Source: Nostoc commune NIES-4072 (GTDB taxonomy: Bacteria > Cyanobacteriota > Cyanobacteriia > Cyanobacteriales > Nostocaceae). Taken from it: a stretch of 64,000 bases of DNA. The DNA is taken from contig NZ_BDUD01000001.1 in NCBI RefSeq assembly GCF_003113895.1, forward strand, positions 1,897,821-1,961,820, read 5' to 3'. The position numbers and the translations under genes were made by a program. Shown in pieces: positions 27,270 to 36,834 of the stretch; the stretch's first letter is position 1; every line of letters begins with the position of its first letter. The notes beneath the pieces were generated by a model. The model made no database searches, was not told the DNA's origin, and saw only the letters and a list, made by a program, of their open reading frames with translations.

Positions 27270-30200
27270 CTAAATGACACTAGCAGAAAAAACGAAATCA
27301 TTTATTGTCAGGCTAGTTGATGCAATTCCCACTAATGAAGCCAACTCTATATTTCCGGTTTTCACAAGAGTGTCGCTACCCTGTTGCAATACTGTTAAAT
27401 TACTGACGCGAATACCGCCCAGCCCAATTTTATCAATGCCGATCGCAAAATCAGTCACAATGTTCTTGCTAGTTGGCAGACTGGCGTTAGCAATCCAGAA
27501 TTGGTCAGCACCAGCACCACCACTGAGGCGATTACCGCCCTGTTGACCAGCAAATAGCACATCATCACCATCGCCACCAAACAGGGAATCATTGACATTA
27601 GAGAAGAGTTTGTCATCTCCAGAACCACCGTAGAGACGGTTATTACTACCGCTACTGCGAAGGGTATCATTACTTGAACCACCAAATAATAATTGACGAG
27701 AACCTTCAATTACTGTGAGACTATCATCACCTTCTGCCCCAAGTAAATTATTACTACCACTAGCTTCCACTACGGTAATAATATCATTACCATTGCCACC
27801 ATGAGCAGTAGTATTTTGAGCCGGGCCGTTTTGACCAATAAATATCTGATCGTTACCCTCTTCTGTGGATACTGAAGAGTCACTGCCGACTAGCACTGTG
27901 TCTTCACCGTTTCCAGTCTGGATTGTATTCCCTTTTGTACTCTCTACAAAGTCTGCTCCGTCACCTGTGAATAAGGTTTGATTTGGTTGAACAGTAATAT
28001 CATCGCTAGTAGTGGAGCCAAACTTAATTTGTTCAGATTGAGGTTTACCTAAACCAGCAGCAAGGTTAAGGGGATTCTCCAGCTTCAACAGAATAATTTC
28101 ATTGTTGTCTATAACTGGATTTTGAGGATCATTGCCAGGACGACCTGTAGAGAAGGGATAATTGTTGTCATTAGCTACCAAAATGGTGTTTTTGTCAACA
28201 ACTAAAACATTTTCAATGGTGACAAATGGGAAGTCAAAGGTGGTTTTGCCATCTCCATTCAAGTCATTGGGGTCTTGGATATTTAACAAGTCTGCAACTT
28301 CTTCTTTGGCTACAAAGCCATTAGAATCTGTCTTAGACAAGTCTATTTTGTAAATCTTCTTAAATTCAGCCGCAGCCCCTTGACCATTATCCCGCTCAAT
28401 AACTAGGTATTCATTATCATTAATGACTGCTAAATCGCCGATCGCATTTGACGGATTATCCAGTTTGTAGTAGCGTAACTGATTGGTGTATTTCTCGCTA
28501 GCTAAATCAAATTCGTTAATTCGCAAAGCACCAGCAGGATCACCTTGAACCGTACCTTCTAAGAGGAAATAAAGCTTAGTTTTGCTGGCGTTGATTGCTC
28601 CGCCTTCAAAACCTTTGGAACCACCCAGGTTAGCAAAAGCATCTCCTGAGAGAACATCGGGGTTTTGTGGCGATCGCACTACATTATATTGAGGATCATC
28701 TCTGAGTTTATCTCGTACATCATCGGCGATATCTGGAAAATCTGAGAAAAGTGCATCTACGCCTAATTGATAAAACTGCTGAATTTCTAGTGCTAGCTTG
28801 CCTTTGTAATCTGCTGCTAAGTATTGATCTTCCGCCCGGAAGGTGTAAGGATGAACCAGCAACCCTGCATTGTGAGCATCTTGAACTAATGTAGAGGGAG
28901 GTAATGTTGTCTTATCAGCATCATTGACTGCTCCATCCCCATTCACATCATCGGCTTTACCATCACCATTAGCATCAGTACCTTTGACACTAACAATCAT
29001 CCGCTTCCAAGGCCCAATACCATCGGCATAGGTGGCAACTTCCGCCAAACCTTCTGGTGTTCGCAAGTCGCCATAAGTGCGAGTGTCACCACTGACTTTC
29101 AAATCATAAGGCTGACTCTCGATGATCTTGCCGTTGATATCAATGTCACTTGCATCTAAAAGTTGAACAAGTGGAATATCAACCCCTGCCGCAGGCATAA
29201 TGACATCATGCAGTTCTTTGAGGTTAGATACTTCAAAGGACTGGATGAAAATGCGACTAGGGTCAGTAAAATTATTTGCCTTCAGTGTATCGATTAATAA
29301 CTGACTGATGTTTCTGTTTATTTTATTTGTAGTGCCTACATAAGTAGCTTCATCAGCCGAATAGGTTGGATGCTTAGTTTCAGGATAGATGCCGATCTTT
29401 TTACCTGTATCGGCTTCTACTTGCTTAACCAAATCGATGATTTCTGTGAGAGTAGGAATTTCAAATTGACCATCAAAGGACTGATCGCGGAAAGGTAGAC
29501 GTTCTTCTGCGCGTAAAGTCTTGATTTCAGCTAAGGTGAAGTCTTCAGCAAACCAACCTGTAATTGTGTTTCCATCTAAACTTACCGTTTTCTTGCGATC
29601 GGCAAACTCTGGATGCTTGTAAACATCTGTGGTTGTATTGCTGAAATTGACAGTACCATCAGCGTTCAAGACTGCTAAAGCTGGCTCATGACGAGCAATT
29701 AACACACCATCTTTTGTAACTACCAAATCAGGCTCAATGAAGTCAGCGCCTCGTGCAATTGCTTGCTTATAAGACTCTAAGGTATGCTCTGGACGATAAC
29801 CACTTGCACCTCTATGACCAATTACTTTAGGTGCTTCTCCATCTAAAGTTTTGAATCGGTCAGGTGTAGCGATCGGAGCTTCTAATAAATTACCACTGGC
29901 ATCAAAATGTAGTAGGTAGGGGCCAAACTCGTCTCCTACCCAGATTGTCCCGTCTTTATCAAAGACGAATGACTCTACATCAAAGTCTGCACCAGTTAGT
30001 AATCTTCCAGTAGTTCCCTCATTTACAATTTGGAAAGGAACTTTTTTATTAGGGTCAGATAGTTGAATGTAATCTAAAACTTTAACGCTGCCGTCTCCAT
30101 TCTCTGTTCCCTTAAAATTTGGGTCTACACGATTGATTCGCAGTAAAAAATCTGCACTATTATCTTTGCTACCGTAACCGTTATCTGACAAAAAGTACAA

Positions 30201-30404
30201 AGAGTCGCTGTTAGCAAATTGCACACCGCTAAAGCCCTGTATTGGCTGTCCGGGGAAAGGCCCGGTTCTGCCATTTGCTGAAATTCCCTGACCGGAAGCT
30301 GGCCCATCACTAAAGCTATCAGCAGGTAAAGAGGCAAAACCTACTAACTCAACTTGGGGAACAGGTGTTGCAAGTGCTGTTGTTCTTCCGTTCTCAATTG
30401 CCAT
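27270..30404 (-). CDS. Secreted RTX protein: glycerophosphodiester phosphodiesterase nested in a phytase-like domain
   Basis: In this 1044-residue protein a phytase-type esterase domain starts at about 18 ([31 protein letters not shown]). It is interrupted at about 193-570 by a complete GDPD domain, then resumes at about 590-785 ([43 protein letters not shown]). GDPD residues visible are HRGA (197-200), E206, E224 in FIEPDL and H239. An EF-hand-like [10 protein letters not shown] occurs at about 477. RTX repeats and the secretion tail (about 795-1044) follow, nearly identical to those of its neighbours. It should hydrolyse glycerophosphodiesters outside the cell. No Shine-Dalgarno or signal peptide is seen. 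Confidence 0.9.
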   Translation of the reverse strand: MAIENGRTTALATPVPQVELVGFASLPADSFSDGPASGQGISANGRTGPFPGQPIQGFSGVQFANSDSLYFLSDNGYGSKDNSADFLLRINRVDPNFKGTENGDGSVKVLDYIQLSDPNKKVPFQIVNEGTTGRLLTGADFDVESFVFDKDGTIWVGDEFGPYLLHFDASGNLLEAPIATPDRFKTLDGEAPKVIGHRGASGYRPEHTLESYKQAIARGADFIEPDLVVTKDGVLIARHEPALAVLNADGTVNFSNTTTDVYKHPEFADRKKTVSLDGNTITGWFAEDFTLAEIKTLRAEERLPFRDQSFDGQFEIPTLTEIIDLVKQVEADTGKKIGIYPETKHPTYSADEATYVGTTNKINRNISQLLIDTLKANNFTDPSRIFIQSFEVSNLKELHDVIMPAAGVDIPLVQLLDASDIDINGKIIESQPYDLKVSGDTRTYGDLRTPEGLAEVATYADGIGPWKRMIVSVKGTDANGDGKADDVNGDGAVNDADKTTLPPSTLVQDAHNAGLLVHPYTFRAEDQYLAADYKGKLALEIQQFYQLGVDALFSDFPDIADDVRDKLRDDPQYNVVRSPQNPDVLSGDAFANLGGSKGFEGGAINASKTKLYFLLEGTVQGDPAGALRINEFDLASEKYTNQLRYYKLDNPSNAIGDLAVINDNEYLVIERDNGQGAAAEFKKIYKIDLSKTDSNGFVAKEEVADLLNIQDPNDLNGDGKTTFDFPFVTIENVLVVDKNTILVANDNNYPFSTGRPGNDPQNPVIDNNEIILLKLENPLNLAAGLGKPQSEQIKFGSTTSDDITVQPNQTLFTGDGADFVESTKGNTIQTGNGEDTVLVGSDSSVSTEEGNDQIFIGQNGPAQNTTAHGGNGNDIITVVEASGSNNLLGAEGDDSLTVIEGSRQLLFGGSSNDTLRSSGSNNRLYGGSGDDKLFSNVNDSLFGGDGDDVLFAGQQGGNRLSGGAGADQFWIANASLPTSKNIVTDFAIGIDKIGLGGIRVSNLTVLQQGSDTLVKTGNIELASLVGIASTSLTINDFVFSASVI

Positions 30405-31163
30405 AATTAGAATCTTTTTTGGTGGGTATTTGAATTTAGCTGCATCACAAGCTATTCAAGTTCTCTAATTACATCAGCTGTGGACTTACGCAAAAATTGC
30501 CAAACTGGACTTGTGGAAAAATCACCTTTTCACTCTAAAAAACCAAATTATTGAAGTATTTCAGAATTACAAAAATATATTTTGGTTCAGTTGATTTTGC
30601 CATAAATTCTGAGAATACATTTACAAACAATGTCTTTTTTAGAGGTAATGATGGTCAAATGTTAGCTACTAATCTGTGTTAGCTAGTAAGAGTGTGCAAC
30701 TAAATTCCGAATTTAATGTTGATAGTAGTTATCAAAGAACTTGACCATTATTAATAATGATGTTTTCATTGAAAGATTAAGAAAAGAATAAATTAACTAG
30801 AAGAAATGATTAAATTGAAAAAGAAGTCAGAATCAAGACGCTCGATGACTCGCTAACGCTGCGCTATCCGCTTTTTCACACAGAATTCAATTCTGAATTC
30901 TGGCGACTGACTCCTGAATTCTGTTTTGATAAATCTCAATTAAAAAATAATTTTTATTAATTTTTTAAAATAAGGAATAAAAATAATATATGAAAATGTT
31001 ATTGACACTTATTTTAGGAGTCTTTTCTAGAATAAAGTTAAATTTTTATAGTTTGAATTTGGGAGCGATCGCCATTTCCTTTCCTGCCCAATCAATAGGC
31101 TGTAGGGACGTATAACTCTACGTCCCTACAAAAGGTGTTTCTATCAAAAGCTAGGCGAACAAA
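30405..31163. other. Intergenic region with a weak Pho-box candidate and repeats
   Basis: This 759-base stretch has no gene. On the minus strand TTTATTCT, three bases, CTTAATCT (30774-30792) is a two-repeat Pho-box candidate 370 bases before the ATG at 30404. At 30483 'ggacttacgcaaaaattgc' matches one end of the MITE of 46490. At 30838-30872 lies a GACGCTCG...CTCGCTAACGCTGCGCTA repeat, shared with 46603 and 60512. At about 31100-31130 there is a GTAGGGACG/CGTCCCTAC palindrome. Confidence 0.5.
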
Positions 31164-34100
31164 TTAATCCAGGATACTAGCAGGGAAAACGAAATCATTT
31201 GCGGTGAGGCTAGTTGAGTTAATTCCAACTAATAAAGCCAATTCTGTATTTCCAATTTTCACTAAGGTGTCACTACCCTGTTGCAATAGTATTAGACTAG
31301 AAAGTTGAGTCATGTCAATACCACCAAGCCCGATTTTATCAATGCCGATCGCAAAATCAGTCACTATGCTCTTGCTAGTGGGCAGACTACCATTAGCAAT
31401 CCAGAATTGATCAACACCATTACCACCAGTTAAGCGATTACCGCCCTGTTGACCAGCAAATAGCGCATCATCACTATCGCCACCAAACACTAAGTCATTG
31501 ATATTAGAGAAGAGTTTGTCATCTCCAGAACCACCGTAGAGACGGTTATTGCTACCCTTACTCGTGAGGGTGTCTTTACCTGAACCACCGAATAATGATT
31601 GACGAGAACCTTTAATTACTGTGAGACTATCATCACCTGCCCCCCCAAACAAATTATTACAACCACTGGCTTCTACTATGGTAATAACATCATTACCATT
31701 GCCACCATCAGCACTGGTCTTTTGAGCCGGGCCATTTTGACCAATAAATATCTGATCATTACCATCATTCCCCGAAACTGAAGACTCACTTCCTGTAAGC
31801 ACTATGTCATCACCGTTTCCACCCAGGATTGTGTTACCTTGAGTGCCTTCTACAAAGTCTGCTTCGTCACCTGCACTAAAGAATTGTCCCGGCTCAAGAG
31901 TGACAGTATCGCTGTTGGTAGAACCAAAACCATTTGGGAAAGTAGGCTGTACAGTTGTTAGGTTATTGGGTAGTTCCAGGATGCCGAGTTTTTCAGCAGG
32001 CGTATTACCCGTAACGTTAAAGTCATTGTCGTTAATCAAGGCTAGAGTGTTGGGTGCTACCAATGCTAGACCTTCTAATTTTTCCACCCCGGTGTAACCC
32101 AACTGAGCAGCATTAGCGATTAGACTTTTGGTAACAGTGGTAATATTGGCAGTAGCTAACTCCGCAGAGGTCAGTTGTTCAATAGTTTTACCAGCTGGCA
32201 AAGTAAAGTTAGCAGGGTTGTTAATGTTGGTCGCCCCAGCTAAATCAATTTGGTAAATTAGTTTATTGCCAGCAGATGTACTATTGTCATCTCGCTCAAC
32301 TACTGCAAATTTGCCGTTACCCAAAGAAACTGCATCGCCAATCTTATCAGTTTGTGGTAATCCTTCTAGGCGATATAAATACTCTCCTGTTACCTGCTTG
32401 GCGACAATATCAAACTCCAGAATTCGCAGGTTGAGAGAAGCTTTGGATGTCGCATCATTAGCGACATCTGGGTTGTCAATGGGACTTTGGATGAAAGCGT
32501 ATAATTTATTACCTTCCAGGGCTACAGCTTCAAATCCCCGGTTATTGCGGCGTTGGGCATAAACTGCTGGCAATATCTCAGCGCCAAAAGTTCCCGTTGG
32601 TTGATCTGGGTCGGGTGCAGTTGCCGTTCCTTGAGGAATAAAGCGATCAATTAGTTTACCATTAACATCAAAGTGATAAATTGCCGGACGGTATTCATCT
32701 ACCATCCAGTAATCTCCATTTTCCGCAACTACAATTCCCTCTAAGTCAGCACCTAAAGAATCGTTAGCTATAATCTTGTTGTCTAAATCAACGGCAATTT
32801 CATCTGTGTAGGCTGTGCCATTTGCCCCAGCTTGTAAGTTAGGTAATCCCGTTAATGGGGTTGTCCCATCTTGGCGGAATAATCCTGTCCTCTTGGTAAT
32901 GCTGATTTCACCTGTGCTGCGGTTGAGTTCAAAGCTGACTATTTCTGGCTGGAAGTTGGGTAAGAAAAATGGTCTGTTTACACCATCAGGTTCTCCATTG
33001 GGGCCACGGTCTGTATGGGTGACAAACTTCAGGTTGCCATTTGCTGCAAACCCTTGAAAATACAACCCAGAAAAACCACCTAAGAAAATATCTTGATTTT
33101 CAGAGGTTGTTCCTAACTTGGGTAAGTTGTTAAATTCATAGATAGTCAGTTTGGGTTGGGCAACAGGATTGCGCGGGTCGTAACTAGTGGTGTCGATATT
33201 TAGAGAATTGGGGAAAGCATTGGCGATATTTTCCCAAGGCACTAGCTTAAAATTAGAGTTGACATTTTCGCCATCGATAGTTTTGGCAGGTTCATTAGAG
33301 CCGTCTTGGGTAACAAATAAACCAAATGGGAAGTTAGGCCCCAGTGGCAGGTTAATCACATCAGCCCCATCTGACTCTTGCACGCTGTCAATTGACCCAT
33401 TATTACCAATGGCAAAATTACCCACGTATTCGTTGTTACCTTCACGAGTGTAGGCAACAAAGGTGCTATCGCCTTGGCTGGATGCTAGCAAGTAGCCTGT
33501 GCCGTTTTTGCCGTAGTAGATGGTCAACCCTTCGGTATCATCGGTGAGGTGAGAACCACCTTCAAAACGAACGCGATCAATTAACTTGCCTGTTGTGCCA
33601 CCGTCCGGTTCTGCCTGGAATTTCCAGATGCCCACATCTTCTTGGGCTATGTAGAGAAAGCCGGTTTCTTGGTCAACCACCATACCCTCTGTTTGGGGAG
33701 AACGCCCTGCTGCCGTGGGCGAGGGGATGGTGAATTCTCGTACCAGTTCTGCTCCAATTTGACCATTACCTTTGTCAATCAATTTGAACTGAGCTATATC
33801 TCCAGTTTGGCGGCGACTGGTAAAGACATAGTAATCATTAGTTACGGGGCTACGGTATAAGGTAAGTCCGTAAGAACTGCGAGTTGATGCAGAATAGGGA
33901 GGTTCAAAAGGTGATGTCTGAAAGATAGTACCAATATTGCTATCGGTGATATTTTCCAAGTATTTACCGGGGGTGGTGGGGTTGGGGTTAATTTTGAAGA
34001 TTGCTAGTTTATCATTTTGGCGATCGCTAGCTACGGCTATATCAACAGATTGATTGCCTAATTTGAAACCGTATTGTAAGTCAATATTGTTGTAGCGAAT

Positions 34101-36593
34101 ACCACCTGGATTAACTGTTTGCAACAAATTACCAGACAAGTCATAAACCCGCAATCCAGCATTTTTTACTGAGGTTAGTACTAAGCTATCGGCAGAATTT
34201 GTAGCATTAACATAGATAGCAGGATCATCAGCATCAGCATTCTGATCTACAGCAGGTAGTGCTGGATCTTCATCATCAAATAAATTAGGACGAGTTTCTA
34301 CTATGGGTGCAGCAGTTGGAACTAAGTCTGCATCTAAAGTGAGAATTTGGGTAAATTGACTTTGGCTGAAGTTATTATCACTTACCAGCACAATCGACTG
34401 GCTACCATCTGCTAGTTTTGGCCCAAAAGTAATACCCTCGATGTTATCTGTACCGTTAGGCAAGTTTAAGTCATTTAAATTCAACAGCAGACGTTTTTGA
34501 GCGGGTTTGATAGTAGCTAGTTGTTCAGCACTCAAATTATTGAGAGAATCGTAGAAGCTAATGTCTGTTGCACCTTGCAAAGAAACTTCGTAGATTTTGA
34601 TGGTGTTACCTACACCTTGGGCAAAGGAACGTTCTAATGCCAATAATGTGCCACGATTATCTATTGCTAATAAATCTGTCAAACCATTGTCAGCAGAACC
34701 TGTGCTAGGGTTGGGTGCTTCGGCGATCGCATCAGTAATGTAGAGGTATTCCTTTTCTGGTTGTCCACTAACCAGATTGTATTGCAGAATCCGAGAAGGG
34801 CTGCCACTGGTGAGTGAAGCCTTTAATCCATCTTGGGAGAGCGCGTTTTCAGTAGCTGTGAATAAGGTTTTCTGGTCGGGTGTAATGGTAAGGCTTTCAA
34901 AGGCTAAGTTATTGTAAACGCCTGATGTCTGCGTATCACCTGCATCGATAATATTATTGTTGTTGGTATCTTCAACTACTGGTAAGAATTTGGTAGGGAC
35001 AGGTAGCGATCCTACTTCTTGCCCTGTGGTCAGCGAAAACTCTTTAATAAAGGGATTGCTAACACGACCAGCAGTAGGATTTACTTCGCCTTCTGAAGAG
35101 ATGAAAACAGTGCCATTGTTAGTTAAAGCAATGCCTTCTGGATCAAGGCTATTGAGTGCAAAGAAATTACCATTGCTATTTTTTAGTGGTGTGACATTAG
35201 TAAAAGTCACCCCAGCATCGGCAGTAGTGAAGGTATAAAAACGAGCAGGTGCAAATTGGGAGCGATCGTCTGAGATAGCGTAATAGCGGTTGTTAACAGC
35301 ATCGTAAGTGACACCAGATAGTCCACCTAGTGGAGTTGGTGCGCCATTCACCGTTCCCGCCACACCAGTTGGAATAAAGCTAGTAGCAAAAATAGTTTGT
35401 CGTTCAAATCCCACACTGGGAATAGTTTTACCTGCTTGAGTCGCCCCAGTTTGCACATCTGCGAACACCAAGCGATGGTCAGAACTGGGGAACGGAAAAA
35501 TACCAACTGGGGAGAATGTCGGGTCAGTATTTAGCGGCCAAAATACTCCTGAATTGGCAATTGTCAGGCTAGTCGAGGGTAGCACATAATCAGTCCGCAG
35601 ATTTCCGGGGGTCGTATCAGCAAAATCTGCGGTATCAAAGCTAGGATTACCCTTTTGGCTAGCGTTTGCACCACCTTGTAAGCCTGCTTGTTGGGGGCCA
35701 CCAAGGCTGGTAGGGATGACATTAGTATTGATATTGGGATTTTGCAACAGTTGCCGGATAGCGTTGTCAAAACTATCACCATCTAACGGATCTGCATTTT
35801 GATCACCGACAATCACAAAGCTGGAACCAGACGTAATACCGCCCGTTTTACCCTGATCATCGTAAATATAATTACCATTACCAGGAGTAATATAATCTGC
35901 CCAAAAACGGATCTCGTCGTGGTTGCGCTTACCGTTGCGGTCTTCTGGCCCATCAAAGGTTGGGGGTGTGGGGTGGCTGGCGAGAACATGAATTGTCTCG
36001 CCGTTTACTTGAATGGGTACATCCCAATGACTTTTGGAGGAGAGGCGTAGAACTGCCAGTTCTTGTGAAGAATACCAATCATTTGGCTGTGATGTTGTAG
36101 GATCATCGGGAAGCAAGGCATTGGGCATATCCTTCCAAAGAAAATTTTGGAAGGTGCGGACGTTAGCTGTGTCAATGGGATATTTGGATAGCAGCAACAT
36201 CCCATATTGACCAGGAAAATTACCGAATCCGAAGGCATCATCGCCATATCCCGGTTCACCTGGGATTGTAACTACTGCGCCGTTGTTGTTCAAGTCGAAA
36301 CCAGAGGCAATACCCGTATTGGAAGGAGCAATGTAAAAATAAGGGTAATCAACAGGAGTTGCACCATTCTGGCTGACTGCAAGGTAATTTTGCTTGAATA
36401 ACTGAACTGCTTCTTGGGAGTAATCAAACTCATTGATCAGCAGCACATCCGGGTTGTTACGCTGGATAATTTCTGCAACGGCTTTTGCTTGAGCATTATC
36501 AGGGGTAGACAGATCGGTTACTAGCTCACCTGTTGCGTTGCGATTCAAAGAAGCATTGAACTGAGAAAAGCGAACTGTGCTTGTAGTTACCAT
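31164..36593 (-). CDS. Giant secreted RTX fusion: EEP hydrolase + phytase-like + beta-propeller phytase + phytase-like
   Basis: This 1809-residue protein has five parts. An endonuclease/exonuclease/phosphatase domain spans 1-382 (NEFD with E55, H207, GDQNADP, SDHR with D372-H373). A phytase-type esterase domain covers about 390-765 (GGLSGVTYD, DPEGIAL, ESLTITPD, NIEGITFGP). A complete 3-phytase beta-propeller covers about 768-1130 (DADDPAIYV, ASDR, SYGLTLY, QTEGMVVD, YIAQEDVGIW, DTEGLTIYY, LLASSQGDS, FGLFVTQDG, LVPWENIA). A second phytase-type esterase domain follows (about 1146-1565), then RTX repeats and the secretion tail. It is leaderless. It could take phosphate from phytate and nucleic acids or other esters in one polypeptide. 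The frame is intact throughout. Confidence 0.9.
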   Translation of the reverse strand: MVTTSTVRFSQFNASLNRNATGELVTDLSTPDNAQAKAVAEIIQRNNPDVLLINEFDYSQEAVQLFKQNYLAVSQNGATPVDYPYFYIAPSNTGIASGFDLNNNGAVVTIPGEPGYGDDAFGFGNFPGQYGMLLLSKYPIDTANVRTFQNFLWKDMPNALLPDDPTTSQPNDWYSSQELAVLRLSSKSHWDVPIQVNGETIHVLASHPTPPTFDGPEDRNGKRNHDEIRFWADYITPGNGNYIYDDQGKTGGITSGSSFVIVGDQNADPLDGDSFDNAIRQLLQNPNINTNVIPTSLGGPQQAGLQGGANASQKGNPSFDTADFADTTPGNLRTDYVLPSTSLTIANSGVFWPLNTDPTFSPVGIFPFPSSDHRLVFADVQTGATQAGKTIPSVGFERQTIFATSFIPTGVAGTVNGAPTPLGGLSGVTYDAVNNRYYAISDDRSQFAPARFYTFTTADAGVTFTNVTPLKNSNGNFFALNSLDPEGIALTNNGTVFISSEGEVNPTAGRVSNPFIKEFSLTTGQEVGSLPVPTKFLPVVEDTNNNNIIDAGDTQTSGVYNNLAFESLTITPDQKTLFTATENALSQDGLKASLTSGSPSRILQYNLVSGQPEKEYLYITDAIAEAPNPSTGSADNGLTDLLAIDNRGTLLALERSFAQGVGNTIKIYEVSLQGATDISFYDSLNNLSAEQLATIKPAQKRLLLNLNDLNLPNGTDNIEGITFGPKLADGSQSIVLVSDNNFSQSQFTQILTLDADLVPTAAPIVETRPNLFDDEDPALPAVDQNADADDPAIYVNATNSADSLVLTSVKNAGLRVYDLSGNLLQTVNPGGIRYNNIDLQYGFKLGNQSVDIAVASDRQNDKLAIFKINPNPTTPGKYLENITDSNIGTIFQTSPFEPPYSASTRSSYGLTLYRSPVTNDYYVFTSRRQTGDIAQFKLIDKGNGQIGAELVREFTIPSPTAAGRSPQTEGMVVDQETGFLYIAQEDVGIWKFQAEPDGGTTGKLIDRVRFEGGSHLTDDTEGLTIYYGKNGTGYLLASSQGDSTFVAYTREGNNEYVGNFAIGNNGSIDSVQESDGADVINLPLGPNFPFGLFVTQDGSNEPAKTIDGENVNSNFKLVPWENIANAFPNSLNIDTTSYDPRNPVAQPKLTIYEFNNLPKLGTTSENQDIFLGGFSGLYFQGFAANGNLKFVTHTDRGPNGEPDGVNRPFFLPNFQPEIVSFELNRSTGEISITKRTGLFRQDGTTPLTGLPNLQAGANGTAYTDEIAVDLDNKIIANDSLGADLEGIVVAENGDYWMVDEYRPAIYHFDVNGKLIDRFIPQGTATAPDPDQPTGTFGAEILPAVYAQRRNNRGFEAVALEGNKLYAFIQSPIDNPDVANDATSKASLNLRILEFDIVAKQVTGEYLYRLEGLPQTDKIGDAVSLGNGKFAVVERDDNSTSAGNKLIYQIDLAGATNINNPANFTLPAGKTIEQLTSAELATANITTVTKSLIANAAQLGYTGVEKLEGLALVAPNTLALINDNDFNVTGNTPAEKLGILELPNNLTTVQPTFPNGFGSTNSDTVTLEPGQFFSAGDEADFVEGTQGNTILGGNGDDIVLTGSESSVSGNDGNDQIFIGQNGPAQKTSADGGNGNDVITIVEASGCNNLFGGAGDDSLTVIKGSRQSLFGGSGKDTLTSKGSNNRLYGGSGDDKLFSNINDLVFGGDSDDALFAGQQGGNRLTGGNGVDQFWIANGSLPTSKSIVTDFAIGIDKIGLGGIDMTQLSSLILLQQGSDTLVKIGNTELALLVGINSTSLTANDFVFPASILD

Positions 36594-36688
36594 AGGTTAG
36601 TTCTGGGGTAGATTTCAGATATTAGACTGCTTTAAAAATTAAGAGTTGGCTTTTATATTATGTCTGCTTGATTATTTATTAAACTTGG

Positions 36689-36755
36689 AGAACCCCACTC
36701 CGCTAAAGCTGTGCTTTGTCTCCCCTCCCGAAGAGGGAGCAGGAGGTGGGGTTCT
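36689..36755. repeat. Large hairpin repeat between two RTX genes
   Basis: AGAACCCCAC (36689-36698) pairs with GTGGGGTTCT (36746-36755); the interior contains a second CTCCC/GGGAG stem. A T-run follows only on the plus strand, so it is a poor terminator for the minus-strand genes. It looks like a dispersed repeat. Confidence 0.7.
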
Positions 36756-36834
36756 TTTGTTACGGGGAATTAGGCAGACATGATATCATTTCCAACTCTT
36801 TCTCTGCGTTAGAAGGCGATCGCTTGAATCTGCG

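Noticed and set aside
36594..36688. Pho box upstream of the giant phytase fusion
   Set aside because: A single CTTAATTT-like half occurs but no second repeat at 11-bp distance.
36689..36755. Rho-independent terminator for the RTX nuclease gene
   Set aside because: The stem is strong but no T-run follows on the minus strand, so I list it only as a repeat hairpin.
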